Below are positions 46,744-54,742 of a stretch of 64,000 nucleotides of DNA, in pieces. Origin of the DNA: Ochrobactrum chromiisoli (GTDB lineage Bacteria > Pseudomonadota > Alphaproteobacteria > Rhizobiales > Rhizobiaceae); assembly GCF_026241335.1 (NCBI RefSeq), contig NZ_JAPHAV010000015.1:1-64000 (forward strand), read 5' to 3'. The notes beneath the pieces were generated by a model, which saw only the letters and a list, made by a program, of their open reading frames with translations, was not told the origin of the DNA and made no database searches. The position numbers and the translations under genes are program-made. Positions within the stretch are counted from its first letter, which is position 1. Every line of letters begins with the position of its first letter.

Positions 46744-47721
46744 TCAGGTGGTTGTTATATCTATCACGCCACAATCGCCCGTTTCAGAGCCGAATGCCAG
46801 ACGGCTGCCCTGATTGTCCCAGCCCATGCTGGTGATGGCACCTTTGCCACCACGACGCAGCAATACTTCCTTCTGATCTTCAAACCGCACCAGAAGAATC
46901 ATGCCATCATTATAACCGATGGCTGCAATGTCTTCGATCGGGTGACAGGCAACAGCCGTGACCATGCTGTCGCCGCGCAGGCCAAGTTCCAGCGGAGCCT
47001 TGCCCATCGGGCCGTCTTTGCCGGCAAAAGGCCAGACGATTGCAGCCGGTGCACCGGAGGTGGCAAGCCATTTGCCCTTCACGCTCCATGACCAGTCCTT
47101 GACCTTGGCCGGATAGCCGGTCATGCGCATGTGCCGGCTGTCTTCCAGACGCCAGCCATGCAGTGCATTTTCCTGCATCGATGTAATCAGGAAGCGGCCG
47201 TCTGGCGAGAAAATCACGTCGATATGGGCGCCTTTCCACTCAAGTTCGACAGGTTTTGCTTCTGTGCCGGTCCAGATCAAGGTTGCACCATTGTAGCGTG
47301 CGATTGCCAGACGCTGACCTTTTGGCGCAAAAGCAATGCCTTCGACACTGCGTTCCTGCACAAACTCCTGCACTTTGCCATTGGATGGGCGCACCCATGC
47401 CGAGCGGCCAGAGGCAAAAGCCACGGTTCCGCTGGGGCCGCTTGCAACTGCGGTCATCCACTTGCGTGGCACTTTTGCAAGTTCCGTGACCGTACCATCC
47501 GATGCGGTCTGGCAAACGCGGCCATCTTCACCGCCTGTTAGCAGCGCTTTGCCATCAAAGGTCAGCGTTGCACTGAGAAGGCCGTCATGAGCGGTGCTGG
47601 TTTGGTGGCCATTGTCCAGCCGGTGGACAGTGCCATCGGCCAGAGCAAAGAAGGGAGTGCCGCTGATAAAGCGTGCATAAAGGCAATGACCATCAAGGTC
47701 GAGCGGGGCAACTGTAGGCAT
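46744..47721 (-). CDS. WD40-repeat beta-propeller protein, zinc-GTPase partner
   Basis: A 325-residue cytoplasmic protein of WD40-like repeats, about seven blades. Examples of blade endings are HDGLLSATLTFDGKALLTGGEDGRVCQTASDG, VEGIAFAPKGQRLAIARYNGATLIW, IDVIFSPDGRFLITSMQENALHGW and ITSMGWDNQGSRLAFGSETGDCGVIDI. No enzymatic motif is visible. It starts 12 bases after the ZigA-like GTPase gene and must be cotranscribed with it, so a role in zinc homeostasis or as a scaffold for that GTPase is a reasonable inference. Confidence 0.85.
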   Translation of the reverse strand: MPTVAPLDLDGHCLYARFISGTPFFALADGTVHRLDNGHQTSTAHDGLLSATLTFDGKALLTGGEDGRVCQTASDGTVTELAKVPRKWMTAVASGPSGTVAFASGRSAWVRPSNGKVQEFVQERSVEGIAFAPKGQRLAIARYNGATLIWTGTEAKPVELEWKGAHIDVIFSPDGRFLITSMQENALHGWRLEDSRHMRMTGYPAKVKDWSWSVKGKWLATSGAPAAIVWPFAGKDGPMGKAPLELGLRGDSMVTAVACHPIEDIAAIGYNDGMILLVRFEDQKEVLLRRGGKGAITSMGWDNQGSRLAFGSETGDCGVIDITTT

Positions 47722-47733
47722 CAGAGTCCAATT

Positions 47734-48918
47734 TTACTGAGATTGGCAGTTTTCAAAACCGGCTTTGAGCGCAGCTGCATCGAGCTGACGTCCGATGAAG
47801 ACGAGACGGCTTTCATGCTTTTCTTCCGGTTTCCATGCGCGCTGGTGATCACCTTCGATGATCATATGGACGCCCTGAACCACGTAGCGGTCCGGATCAT
47901 CCTTGAACGCGATAATACCCTTGAGACGCAGAATGTTTGGACCCTGTGTCTGTGTGATATTCTGAATCCAGGGGAAGAACTTCGCCGGGTCAATCTCACC
48001 CGCACGCAGCGATACGGATGTGACTGTTACATCATGGATCGGCGATGCATGGTGATGATCGTGATCATGGTGGTGGTGATGGTCATGCCCGTGATCATGC
48101 CCGTGATCATGATTGCAGTCTGGGCCGCAGGTATGGTCATGGTCGTGACCATGATGGTGGTGATGTTCATGGCCGTGATCGTGATCGCAATCAGGGCCGC
48201 AAACGTGATCCGGGTGGTCGTGATCAAGGAAGTGCGGATCGTTTTCAAGCGCACGTTTGAGATCGAAAGCGCCGCGATCAAGCACGCGGTCCAGCGCGAT
48301 TGCAGAGCGTTCGGTCCGATGAATGATCGCGTGCGGATTGATCGCGCGGACAGTGGCTTCAACCGCGGCCAGTTCTTCCGGCGTGACCAGATCGGTCTTG
48401 TTGATCAGAACAACATCGGCAAATGCAATCTGGTCTTCTGCTTCGCGGCTGTCTTTGAGGCGCAGGGGCAGGTGCTTTGCATCAACCAGAGCGACAACGG
48501 CATCAAGAACGGTTTTGGCGCGGACATCGTCGTCCATGAAGAAAGTCTGCGCGACAGGAACTGGATCGGCAAGGCCGGTTGTTTCAACGATAATCGCATC
48601 AAAACGGCCCGGACGGCGCATCAGGCCTTGCACAACGCGAATCAAATCGCCGCGCACGGTGCAGCAGATGCAGCCATTGTTCATTTCATAGATTTCTTCG
48701 TCCGACTCAACGATCAGATCATTGTCGATGCCGATTTCGCCGAATTCGTTGACGATAACCGCATAGCGCTTGCCGTGATTTTCGGTGAGGATGCGGTTGA
48801 GAAGCGTCGTTTTACCCGAACCCAGATATCCGGTCAGAACGGTAACGGGAATACGCCCAGCTTCTTTGCCAGCGTCTGTGATCGACTTGTCCTGAGTTTG
48901 GGCTTCAGCCTGGCTCAT
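47734..48918 (-). CDS. ZigA/CobW-family zinc metallochaperone GTPase
   Basis: A 394-residue COG0523 GTPase. The P-loop is [12 protein letters not shown] (residues 29-40), the metal motif is GCICC (82-86), and NKTD is at about 173-176. Between the GTPase and C-terminal CobW domains lies a long His/Asp-rich loop (about 228-292) with two CGPDC motifs, a strong zinc-binding signature. Such proteins deliver zinc to client enzymes when it is scarce and are usually under Zur control; a candidate Zur box lies upstream. The family also includes nickel and cobalt proteins, but the loop and the lack of cobalamin genes favour zinc. Confidence 0.9.
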   Translation of the reverse strand: MSQAEAQTQDKSITDAGKEAGRIPVTVLTGYLGSGKTTLLNRILTENHGKRYAVIVNEFGEIGIDNDLIVESDEEIYEMNNGCICCTVRGDLIRVVQGLMRRPGRFDAIIVETTGLADPVPVAQTFFMDDDVRAKTVLDAVVALVDAKHLPLRLKDSREAEDQIAFADVVLINKTDLVTPEELAAVEATVRAINPHAIIHRTERSAIALDRVLDRGAFDLKRALENDPHFLDHDHPDHVCGPDCDHDHGHEHHHHHGHDHDHTCGPDCNHDHGHDHGHDHHHHHDHDHHHASPIHDVTVTSVSLRAGEIDPAKFFPWIQNITQTQGPNILRLKGIIAFKDDPDRYVVQGVHMIIEGDHQRAWKPEEKHESRLVFIGRQLDAAALKAGFENCQSQ

Positions 48919-49022
48919 TGTTCATGCCTCTTGAAGTTGCTGCCTTCGGGTGCGCGCACATGAACGCTGCCGAGGCTTCAGATCGGTTATTTCATATAAG
49001 GGAAGGTACGGCTGAATGCTAT

Positions 49023-49044
49023 ATGCAACGCTATAATATTACAT
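49023..49044. promoter_or_regulatory. Candidate Zur box upstream of the zinc GTPase
   Basis: The imperfect inverted repeat ATGCAAC-N8-ATTACAT (core GCTATAAT) lies about 105 bases upstream of the GTPase start. Alphaproteobacterial Zur boxes are AT-rich inverted repeats of this kind with a TTATAA-like core. Position and gene content support it; the arms match at five of seven positions only. Confidence 0.35.
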
Positions 49045-49053
49045 GGCTTGCGA

Positions 49054-49830
49054 TCACGTTCTCGCCAATTGATCTGATGAAAAGCGCGAAAGGTCGAACT
49101 GATCGACATCACGCAGAAGCTCGATAAAGCCTGTGACGGCATGCGCGAGGATTTTCTCACCAGCCTCTGCGGTTGCAACTGCTGCATTGCCAGCAACGCC
49201 TTGCGTATTCAGATCATGCATCTTCCAGCCGAAAGCATGCGGCCCGTAGGCACGCAAATGCTTGAATTCTTTTGTAAAGTCGGATTGCGCATTGGCGAAG
49301 TGCTGGGCCTTTGACATATCAACCAGATCGGGACGCAGTGCCAGCATGACCGAGGTTTCGATAAAACCGCCATGAACATCAAGCGATTTGTCTTCCGGCG
49401 CAATCAACCCTTCCGGCAGCCCGAAGCGCGTCCAGCTCGTTGCTACGGCCAGCATATCAAGGCGGGTGCGAAGCTCGGTTGCAACAATTGTCATCAGCGG
49501 TGCGTTGCCGCCGTGCGCATTGAGCATGACCAGCTTGCGAATGCCGCCTGCATGAAGGTTTTCCCCGATGCCGATCCATTGATTGACGGCTTCCGAGAAG
49601 GCAAGGCTTTGCGTGCCTTCGACGTCCATATGTTCAATGGAATAGCCAACCGGCTGTGCAGGCAGGAAATTGACGTTGAGATCGGCGGGCAATGCGTCGT
49701 TGACGCGCGCGACAATGCCTTCAGCGATGATCGTATCTGTTTCAAATGGCAGATGAGGGCCGTGCTGCTCGTGAGCGCCAAGGGGCAGGACGACGATCAT
49801 GTCGCTGTTCTGGTCGCGCAGGTTACGCAT
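49054..49830 (-). CDS. Creatininase-family amidohydrolase
   Basis: A 258-residue protein of the creatininase fold (creatinine amidohydrolase, also MftE and FAPy deformylase relatives). Metal-binding segments are PLGAHEQHGPHLPFETDT, LNAHGGNAPL and the later SLDVHGGFIETSVML. It is cytoplasmic with no signal. No creatine or mycofactocin genes are near, so the real substrate is open. It ends just before the candidate Zur box of the next gene. Confidence 0.85.
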   Translation of the reverse strand: MRNLRDQNSDMIVVLPLGAHEQHGPHLPFETDTIIAEGIVARVNDALPADLNVNFLPAQPVGYSIEHMDVEGTQSLAFSEAVNQWIGIGENLHAGGIRKLVMLNAHGGNAPLMTIVATELRTRLDMLAVATSWTRFGLPEGLIAPEDKSLDVHGGFIETSVMLALRPDLVDMSKAQHFANAQSDFTKEFKHLRAYGPHAFGWKMHDLNTQGVAGNAAVATAEAGEKILAHAVTGFIELLRDVDQFDLSRFSSDQLART

Positions 49831-50102
49831 ATTTCTCTCCGTGCTGAATATTTTTTAACGAACAGCATGAGTCTAAAGGTGATCGATTAAAACAGCAAAC
49901 GGTTGTCTGATTCCGACATTTTGGTTTCGCCGTTCAAAAACTCGTGCAATGTTATCCATCGAATTGCATAAGATTTTTTGAGTTTTCTTCATAACTTCGA
50001 AGGCTGCTTCGATTTATTATCTGTGTTTAGAGGTTCATAAGTCGGACAATATTTTACGGTAGATTGCACTTTATTAGTCGGGTGACCAAGGGCGAGGTGG
50101 CG

Positions 50103-50594
50103 ATGAGTAAGGACAACAAGGCAGTGATGCTTTACCGGTTGCAGTCAGTGGCGCGTCTTACACGAACCGTATTGGCTACGCGTCTTCTGGAGCTTGGGCT
50201 TTATGCCGGTCAGGATGCGTTGATGCTGCAACTGGCATCGGAAGATGGTTTGCCGCCGGGTGTTCTGGCCCAGCGTCTCGGCGTGCGTCCACCGACAATC
50301 ACCAAAACAATTACCCGGTTGCAGAGTCAGGGCTTTGTGGTCAAACGGGCTTCTGAGACAGACCAGCGCCAATCGCATGTCTATCTCACACCACAGGGTG
50401 TCGAAGCGATCCGCATTATTGAAAAGTCTATCAAGAAGACTGAAAAAGACATGCTGAAGGGCTTTGATAAGAAGGAGCGCAAAGCGTTTCTTAAGATGCT
50501 TGGGCGCATGGAAAACAATCTTGCTGCACGCGGCGTTGCAAGGCTTATCGATGAAGTCGATAAAGATACTCTCGATGATGACGATATAGAATGA
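50103..50594 (+). CDS. MarR-family regulator
   Basis: A 163-residue winged-helix regulator. The DNA-binding core is LPPGVLAQRLGVRPPTITKTITRLQSQGFVVKRASETDQRQSHVYLTPQG, typical of MarR. The C-terminal tail is acidic (DEVDKDTLDDDDIE). The start at 50,103 has GAGGTGG upstream; an earlier in-frame start at 50,064 has none. It is not obviously divergent from a target gene, so its targets are unknown. The 270 bases before it hold no gene. Confidence 0.88.
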   Translation: MSKDNKAVMLYRLQSVARLTRTVLATRLLELGLYAGQDALMLQLASEDGLPPGVLAQRLGVRPPTITKTITRLQSQGFVVKRASETDQRQSHVYLTPQGVEAIRIIEKSIKKTEKDMLKGFDKKERKAFLKMLGRMENNLAARGVARLIDEVDKDTLDDDDIE

Positions 50595-50742
50595 GTGCGC
50601 TGCCTTGGAAAGTCGCTGAAAAAACTTTCAATTCAATGATTGCAATGGCATAACCATTTTAAAATGGGATGGCCGCTTCTCTCTTTGAACTGATTGAAGC
50701 CATTCCTGTTGTGATTGCAGGAAGATCATTCGGGGAGGCGAT

Positions 50743-51762
50743 TTGGCTCAAAAAATCAAGCTTTCGACCATCGCAGATGCGCTTGGTGTTTCGACAGCCA
50801 CCGTTTCGCTGGCATTGCGCGACAGCCCGCTTGTCGCAGACCAGACACGTGAAAAAATCAAAGAACACGCCCGCGCCATCGGTTATATCTATAACCGCAG
50901 GGCTGCGAGCCTGCGCACATCGCGCTCAGGGATTGTCGGTGTTGTTGTGCATGACATCATGAACCCGTTCTTTGCCGAAATTTTGCGGTCTATTGAAACG
51001 GAACTGGATCGCTCGCGGCAGACATTCATTCTTTCCAATCATTATGATCAGTTGGAAAAGCAGCGCACCTTTATGGATACATTGCTTCAGCTTGGCGCGG
51101 ATGGTGTCATTATGTCGCCTGCTATCGGCACGCCGCCGGAAGATATTCAGCTTGCGGAAGATAACGGCCTGCCGGTTGTGCTGATCGCGCGCAGTGTCGA
51201 AGGCGTTCACGCGCCGGTTTTCCGCGGGGATGATGCCTACGGTATTGGTCTTGCAACCAACCATCTGATTTCGCTCGGTCACACGCGGATTGCAATGATT
51301 GGTGGTACGGACCAGACGTCGACGGGCCGCGATCGTTATCAGGGTTATTTGCAAGCAATGCAGAAAGCCGGGCTGGAAGTGAAGCCGGAATGGCGCATTT
51401 CAGGGCCGCGCACCAAGCAGGCTGGCTTTGAGGTCGCGCCGCAGTTTCTTGCGCTCAAAGACAAGCCGACTGCTGCCGTCTGCTGGAATGATCTCACCGC
51501 CATCGGTTTGATGAACGGAATTGCACGGGCAGGTCTCGTTCCGGGTGAAGATATTTCCGTTACCGGCTATGACGATCTGGAAGAGGCGGCCATTGCGACA
51601 CCCGCACTGACAACGGTGTGGAATGGTCAGCGCGAAGTCGGTCGCCGTGCGGCGCGCGCTTTGCTGGATCAGCTGAACGGCGTTGACGTTTCGCATGATC
51701 AGGAACTGATCAAGCCAGAACTGCATATCAGGCAATCGACGTCCAAGCCTAAACAGGTTTGA
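50743..51762 (+). CDS. LacI-family regulator (TTG start)
   Basis: A 339-residue LacI/GalR regulator. The HTH is KLSTIADALGVSTATVSLALRDSPLVADQTREKI with hinge helix RRAASLRTSRSG, followed by a periplasmic-binding-like sensor domain (IVGVVVHDIMNPFFAEILRSIE ... AMIGGTDQTSTGRDRYQGY). It starts with TTG, four bases after a GGGGAGG site. The next gene, a 2-hydroxyacid dehydrogenase 66 bases downstream, is the likely target. The sugar-type effector is unknown. Confidence 0.9.
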   Translation: MAQKIKLSTIADALGVSTATVSLALRDSPLVADQTREKIKEHARAIGYIYNRRAASLRTSRSGIVGVVVHDIMNPFFAEILRSIETELDRSRQTFILSNHYDQLEKQRTFMDTLLQLGADGVIMSPAIGTPPEDIQLAEDNGLPVVLIARSVEGVHAPVFRGDDAYGIGLATNHLISLGHTRIAMIGGTDQTSTGRDRYQGYLQAMQKAGLEVKPEWRISGPRTKQAGFEVAPQFLALKDKPTAAVCWNDLTAIGLMNGIARAGLVPGEDISVTGYDDLEEAAIATPALTTVWNGQREVGRRAARALLDQLNGVDVSHDQELIKPELHIRQSTSKPKQV

Positions 51763-51828
51763 TCTGTCTTGTTAACCGGGCCAGTTCCTCTGGTCCGTTG
51801 ATTTTTTTTGAACATAAGGAAAGCGCCC

Positions 51829-52797
51829 ATGGCCCAACGTGAAGCGACCATTCTGGTGCTCGGTAATTTCAACGATTATGCCGTGCAGCGGCTTTCAGGC
51901 GAGTTCCATGTCAAGCGCATTCCTCAGGGGGATGCAGCATTGGTGGAGGCAAGTTGGGCGGGTGATGTCAAAGGCATTGCCAGTATGTCAACGGTGAGTG
52001 CAGAATTGATTGATGCACTGCCAAATCTTGAAATTATTGGAAATTTTGGTGTCGGGTACGATGCGGTTGACGCAAAACACGCTGGTAAGAAGCATGTTAT
52101 GGTCACCAATACACCCGATGTTCTGACAGATGAAGTTGCGGACACGACCATTGGTCTGCTGATCGATACGGTTCGCGAATTGTCAAAATCGCAAGCGTTT
52201 TTGCGTGCTGGCGAGTGGGTGAAAGAGGGTCGTTATCCGCTTTCGAAACTATCACTGCGTGGTCGCAAGGTTGGCATTTTCGGTCTTGGCCGCATCGGTA
52301 AAGCTGTTGCGCACCGTGTTGAGGCTTTTGGTCTGCCGATTTCCTATCACAACCGTCGCAAAGCCGATGATGTAAGCTATGCTTATTATCCAAGTCTGCT
52401 TGAGCTTGCGCAGGCTGTCGATACGCTTATTCTGGTGGCGCCGGGTGGTGCAGAAACTGAAAAGGCTGTGAACGCAGATGTTTTAAGCGCGCTTGGAGCA
52501 GAAGGTGTGCTGATCAATATCGGTCGTGGTTCAGTTGTTGACGAAGATGCGCTTGCGCAAGCGCTCAATGACGGAACAATTGCCGCAGCCGGTCTCGATG
52601 TATTTGCCGATGAGCCAAATGTTCCGCAGGCGCTGCTTGATGCGCCGAACACAGTTTTGCTGCCGCATATCGGCTCAGCATCGGAAAAGACGCGTCAGGG
52701 CATGGCCGATCTGGTAATCGACAACCTGATTTCATGGTTCGACAAGGGCGAAGCTTTGACGCCCGTGCCGGAAACTGCACACGTCAAAAAAGGTTGA
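51829..52797 (+). CDS. D-2-hydroxyacid dehydrogenase (glyoxylate/hydroxypyruvate reductase-like)
   Basis: A 322-residue D-isomer-specific dehydrogenase. The NAD(P) site is VGIFGLGRIGKAVAHRVEAFG with a following NRRK that favours NADPH. Catalytic residues are the arginine in NIGRGSVVDE, the glutamate in FADEPNVP and the histidine in LLPHIGSASEKT. It resembles GhrB-type reductases. The start follows an AAGGAAAG site. It is probably controlled by the LacI regulator upstream and overlaps nothing. Confidence 0.9.
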   Translation: MAQREATILVLGNFNDYAVQRLSGEFHVKRIPQGDAALVEASWAGDVKGIASMSTVSAELIDALPNLEIIGNFGVGYDAVDAKHAGKKHVMVTNTPDVLTDEVADTTIGLLIDTVRELSKSQAFLRAGEWVKEGRYPLSKLSLRGRKVGIFGLGRIGKAVAHRVEAFGLPISYHNRRKADDVSYAYYPSLLELAQAVDTLILVAPGGAETEKAVNADVLSALGAEGVLINIGRGSVVDEDALAQALNDGTIAAAGLDVFADEPNVPQALLDAPNTVLLPHIGSASEKTRQGMADLVIDNLISWFDKGEALTPVPETAHVKKG

Positions 52798-52798
52798 T

Positions 52799-53566
52799 TT
52801 ATCGCGATGTGCGTTGCGCATTGTGCGCACGCACGGCATCGCCAAAGGCTTCAAAAATTTTGCGTGATGGTGCATCGGACTGAACCCAATATTCCGGGTG
52901 CCACTGAACACCGACGACGAAGCCCTTGGCATTTTTCAGCGAGACTGCTTCAATTGTTCCGTCTTCGGCTATGGCTTCGATTGCAAGCTCCGGTGCCAGT
53001 TTGTCGATCGCCTGACGGTGGACCGAATTGACCGTCACATTGTCGGATTTGAGAATTTCGGCCAGACAGGAGTTTGGCGCAATTTTGACCGGATGCTGGA
53101 GTGCAAAGCGTTCGGCCTGGCTGTCTGATTGTGGTGCGCGGTGATCCATACGGCCTTCCAGCTCCTGAATCTCGGTGGCGAGCGTGCCGCCCAAAGCCAC
53201 ATTCAGTTCCTGAATACCGCGGCAGATGGCCAGAACCGGGACGCCTTTTTCAATTGCTGCGCGAATTAATGGAAGCGAAGTTGCATCCCGCGCCTTGTCG
53301 TAAGGCTCGAAGGCTTCACTGGGTTCGACGCCATAAAGTTCTGGATTGACGTTGGATTTTGAGCCGGTGACAAGCAGGCCATCCACACCAGCAAGAATCG
53401 TATCCGTATCCATCTTTGCACCAAAGCTTGGCACCAGGAGAGGCGTGACTTCCGCGACATCAATTGCAGCCGCCAGATATTGTTCGGGCGCGGAATGCCA
53501 GATGTAGTTTTCAAATGGCTTTACATCGGTGGGCACTGCGATGAGGGGGCGAACTGCGTTTTTCAT
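52799..53566 (-). CDS. Gamma-glutamyl-GABA hydrolase-like peptidase C26
   Basis: A 255-residue class I glutamine-amidotransferase-like hydrolase of the PuuD type, which cuts gamma-glutamyl amides in putrescine breakdown. The nucleophile is in VLAICRGIQELNVALGG, the histidine-glutamate pair is in GVQWHPEYW, and DGLLVTGSKSNVNP and VNSVHRQAIDKL are family segments. No other putrescine genes are close, so the substrate is inferred only from family. It converges with the dehydrogenase, one base apart. Confidence 0.9.
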   Translation of the reverse strand: MKNAVRPLIAVPTDVKPFENYIWHSAPEQYLAAAIDVAEVTPLLVPSFGAKMDTDTILAGVDGLLVTGSKSNVNPELYGVEPSEAFEPYDKARDATSLPLIRAAIEKGVPVLAICRGIQELNVALGGTLATEIQELEGRMDHRAPQSDSQAERFALQHPVKIAPNSCLAEILKSDNVTVNSVHRQAIDKLAPELAIEAIAEDGTIEAVSLKNAKGFVVGVQWHPEYWVQSDAPSRKIFEAFGDAVRAHNAQRTSR

Positions 53567-53768
53567 GTTGATTGAAATCCAGGGAAAGGCTTCTTGCTGT
53601 GCATATAGTAACGTATATCAGTAATGTCTATAATTGATGAAGAAGATTGTAGGGCTAATGGAGCCTCATATTCTATTGATAACAAGTATTTTTTATCATG
53701 CCCCTATGGTCACACATAGTTGATCCTGCTTTAAATAGTTTGAATAGATTGGCGTCTTTGGGGGGCAA

Positions 53769-54515
53769 ATGACTGACAATCAACTTTTCTCCGTGGCCGG
53801 CAAGGTGATTGCGGTTACCGGGGGATCTTCCGGTCTGGGGCGGCGGATGGTTCGGGTGCTTGCGAACCACGGGGCGCACATCGTTTCAATTTCACGCAGT
53901 GAAGACAGCGATGTCTTTCTTTGCGATGGTATGGTGCTCAGTGTTGTTGCTGACGTGACGCAGCCAGATGAAATCAGTGCAGCATTCGACGAAGCGGAGC
54001 GGGTTCTGGGCCCGATAGATGTTCTCTTCAATAATGCCGGCGTTGCTCATGTTGCGCGCGCGCTCGACACCACCCCGGGCATGCTGGCGCATATGTTCAA
54101 TGTAAATGTAACGGGAGCGTTTTTCACTGCGCAGGAAGTTGCAAGGCGCATGGTCAAGCGCGGCGCGGGCGGTGCAATCGTCAATACGACCAGCATACTT
54201 GCTGAGCGACCGCAAAAAAGTACCGCAGGCTATGCGATGTCCAAGGCCTGTGTGACGCAAATGACGCGTGCATTGGCGCTCGAACTTGCACCCTATGATA
54301 TACGGGTCAATGCCATCGCTCCGGGCTGGTTTCCAACGCGAATCAATGAGCAACATCTTTTGGGGCCAATCGCATCTTATTTAAAGGCCTCTAATCCTAT
54401 GAAGCGTTTAGGCGAGATGCAGGACCTCGATGGCGTGGTGCTTATGCTGGCTTCAGAAGCCAGCCGTTATATGACAGGTTCGGTGATTACAATCGACGGT
54501 GGTCATGCTCTTTAA
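53769..54515 (+). CDS. SDR-family oxidoreductase
   Basis: A 248-residue classical short-chain dehydrogenase. It has the cofactor site VTGGSSGLGRRMVRVLA, NNAGVAHVARAL mid-domain, and the active site NTTSILAERPQKSTAGYAMSKACV (S, Y, K). The end is MTGSVITIDGGHAL. It resembles gluconate/2-deoxygluconate-type and 3-oxoacyl-type SDRs; the substrate cannot be named. It stands alone. The ORF is followed by 227 bases without a gene. Confidence 0.88.
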   Translation: MTDNQLFSVAGKVIAVTGGSSGLGRRMVRVLANHGAHIVSISRSEDSDVFLCDGMVLSVVADVTQPDEISAAFDEAERVLGPIDVLFNNAGVAHVARALDTTPGMLAHMFNVNVTGAFFTAQEVARRMVKRGAGGAIVNTTSILAERPQKSTAGYAMSKACVTQMTRALALELAPYDIRVNAIAPGWFPTRINEQHLLGPIASYLKASNPMKRLGEMQDLDGVVLMLASEASRYMTGSVITIDGGHAL

Positions 54516-54742
54516 GGAGCTTATTAAGTTCTTCTAATGTGATCGGTTATTTAATCTGTAAAATACGTGAAATTTGGTCCATGAGTTTCGCTCGGTGGTC
54601 TTCTGGTAGTGATTTCTACAGCGCTTTTGTACAGCTTGCATCTTTCTGGTAAAAGGAAATGGCATTTCCAAATATTCAGAATGCTCTGGAATAATATCTC
54701 AGGGTTGTATTCTTGATTTGAGGGGCGCGCTTTTAATTTTTC

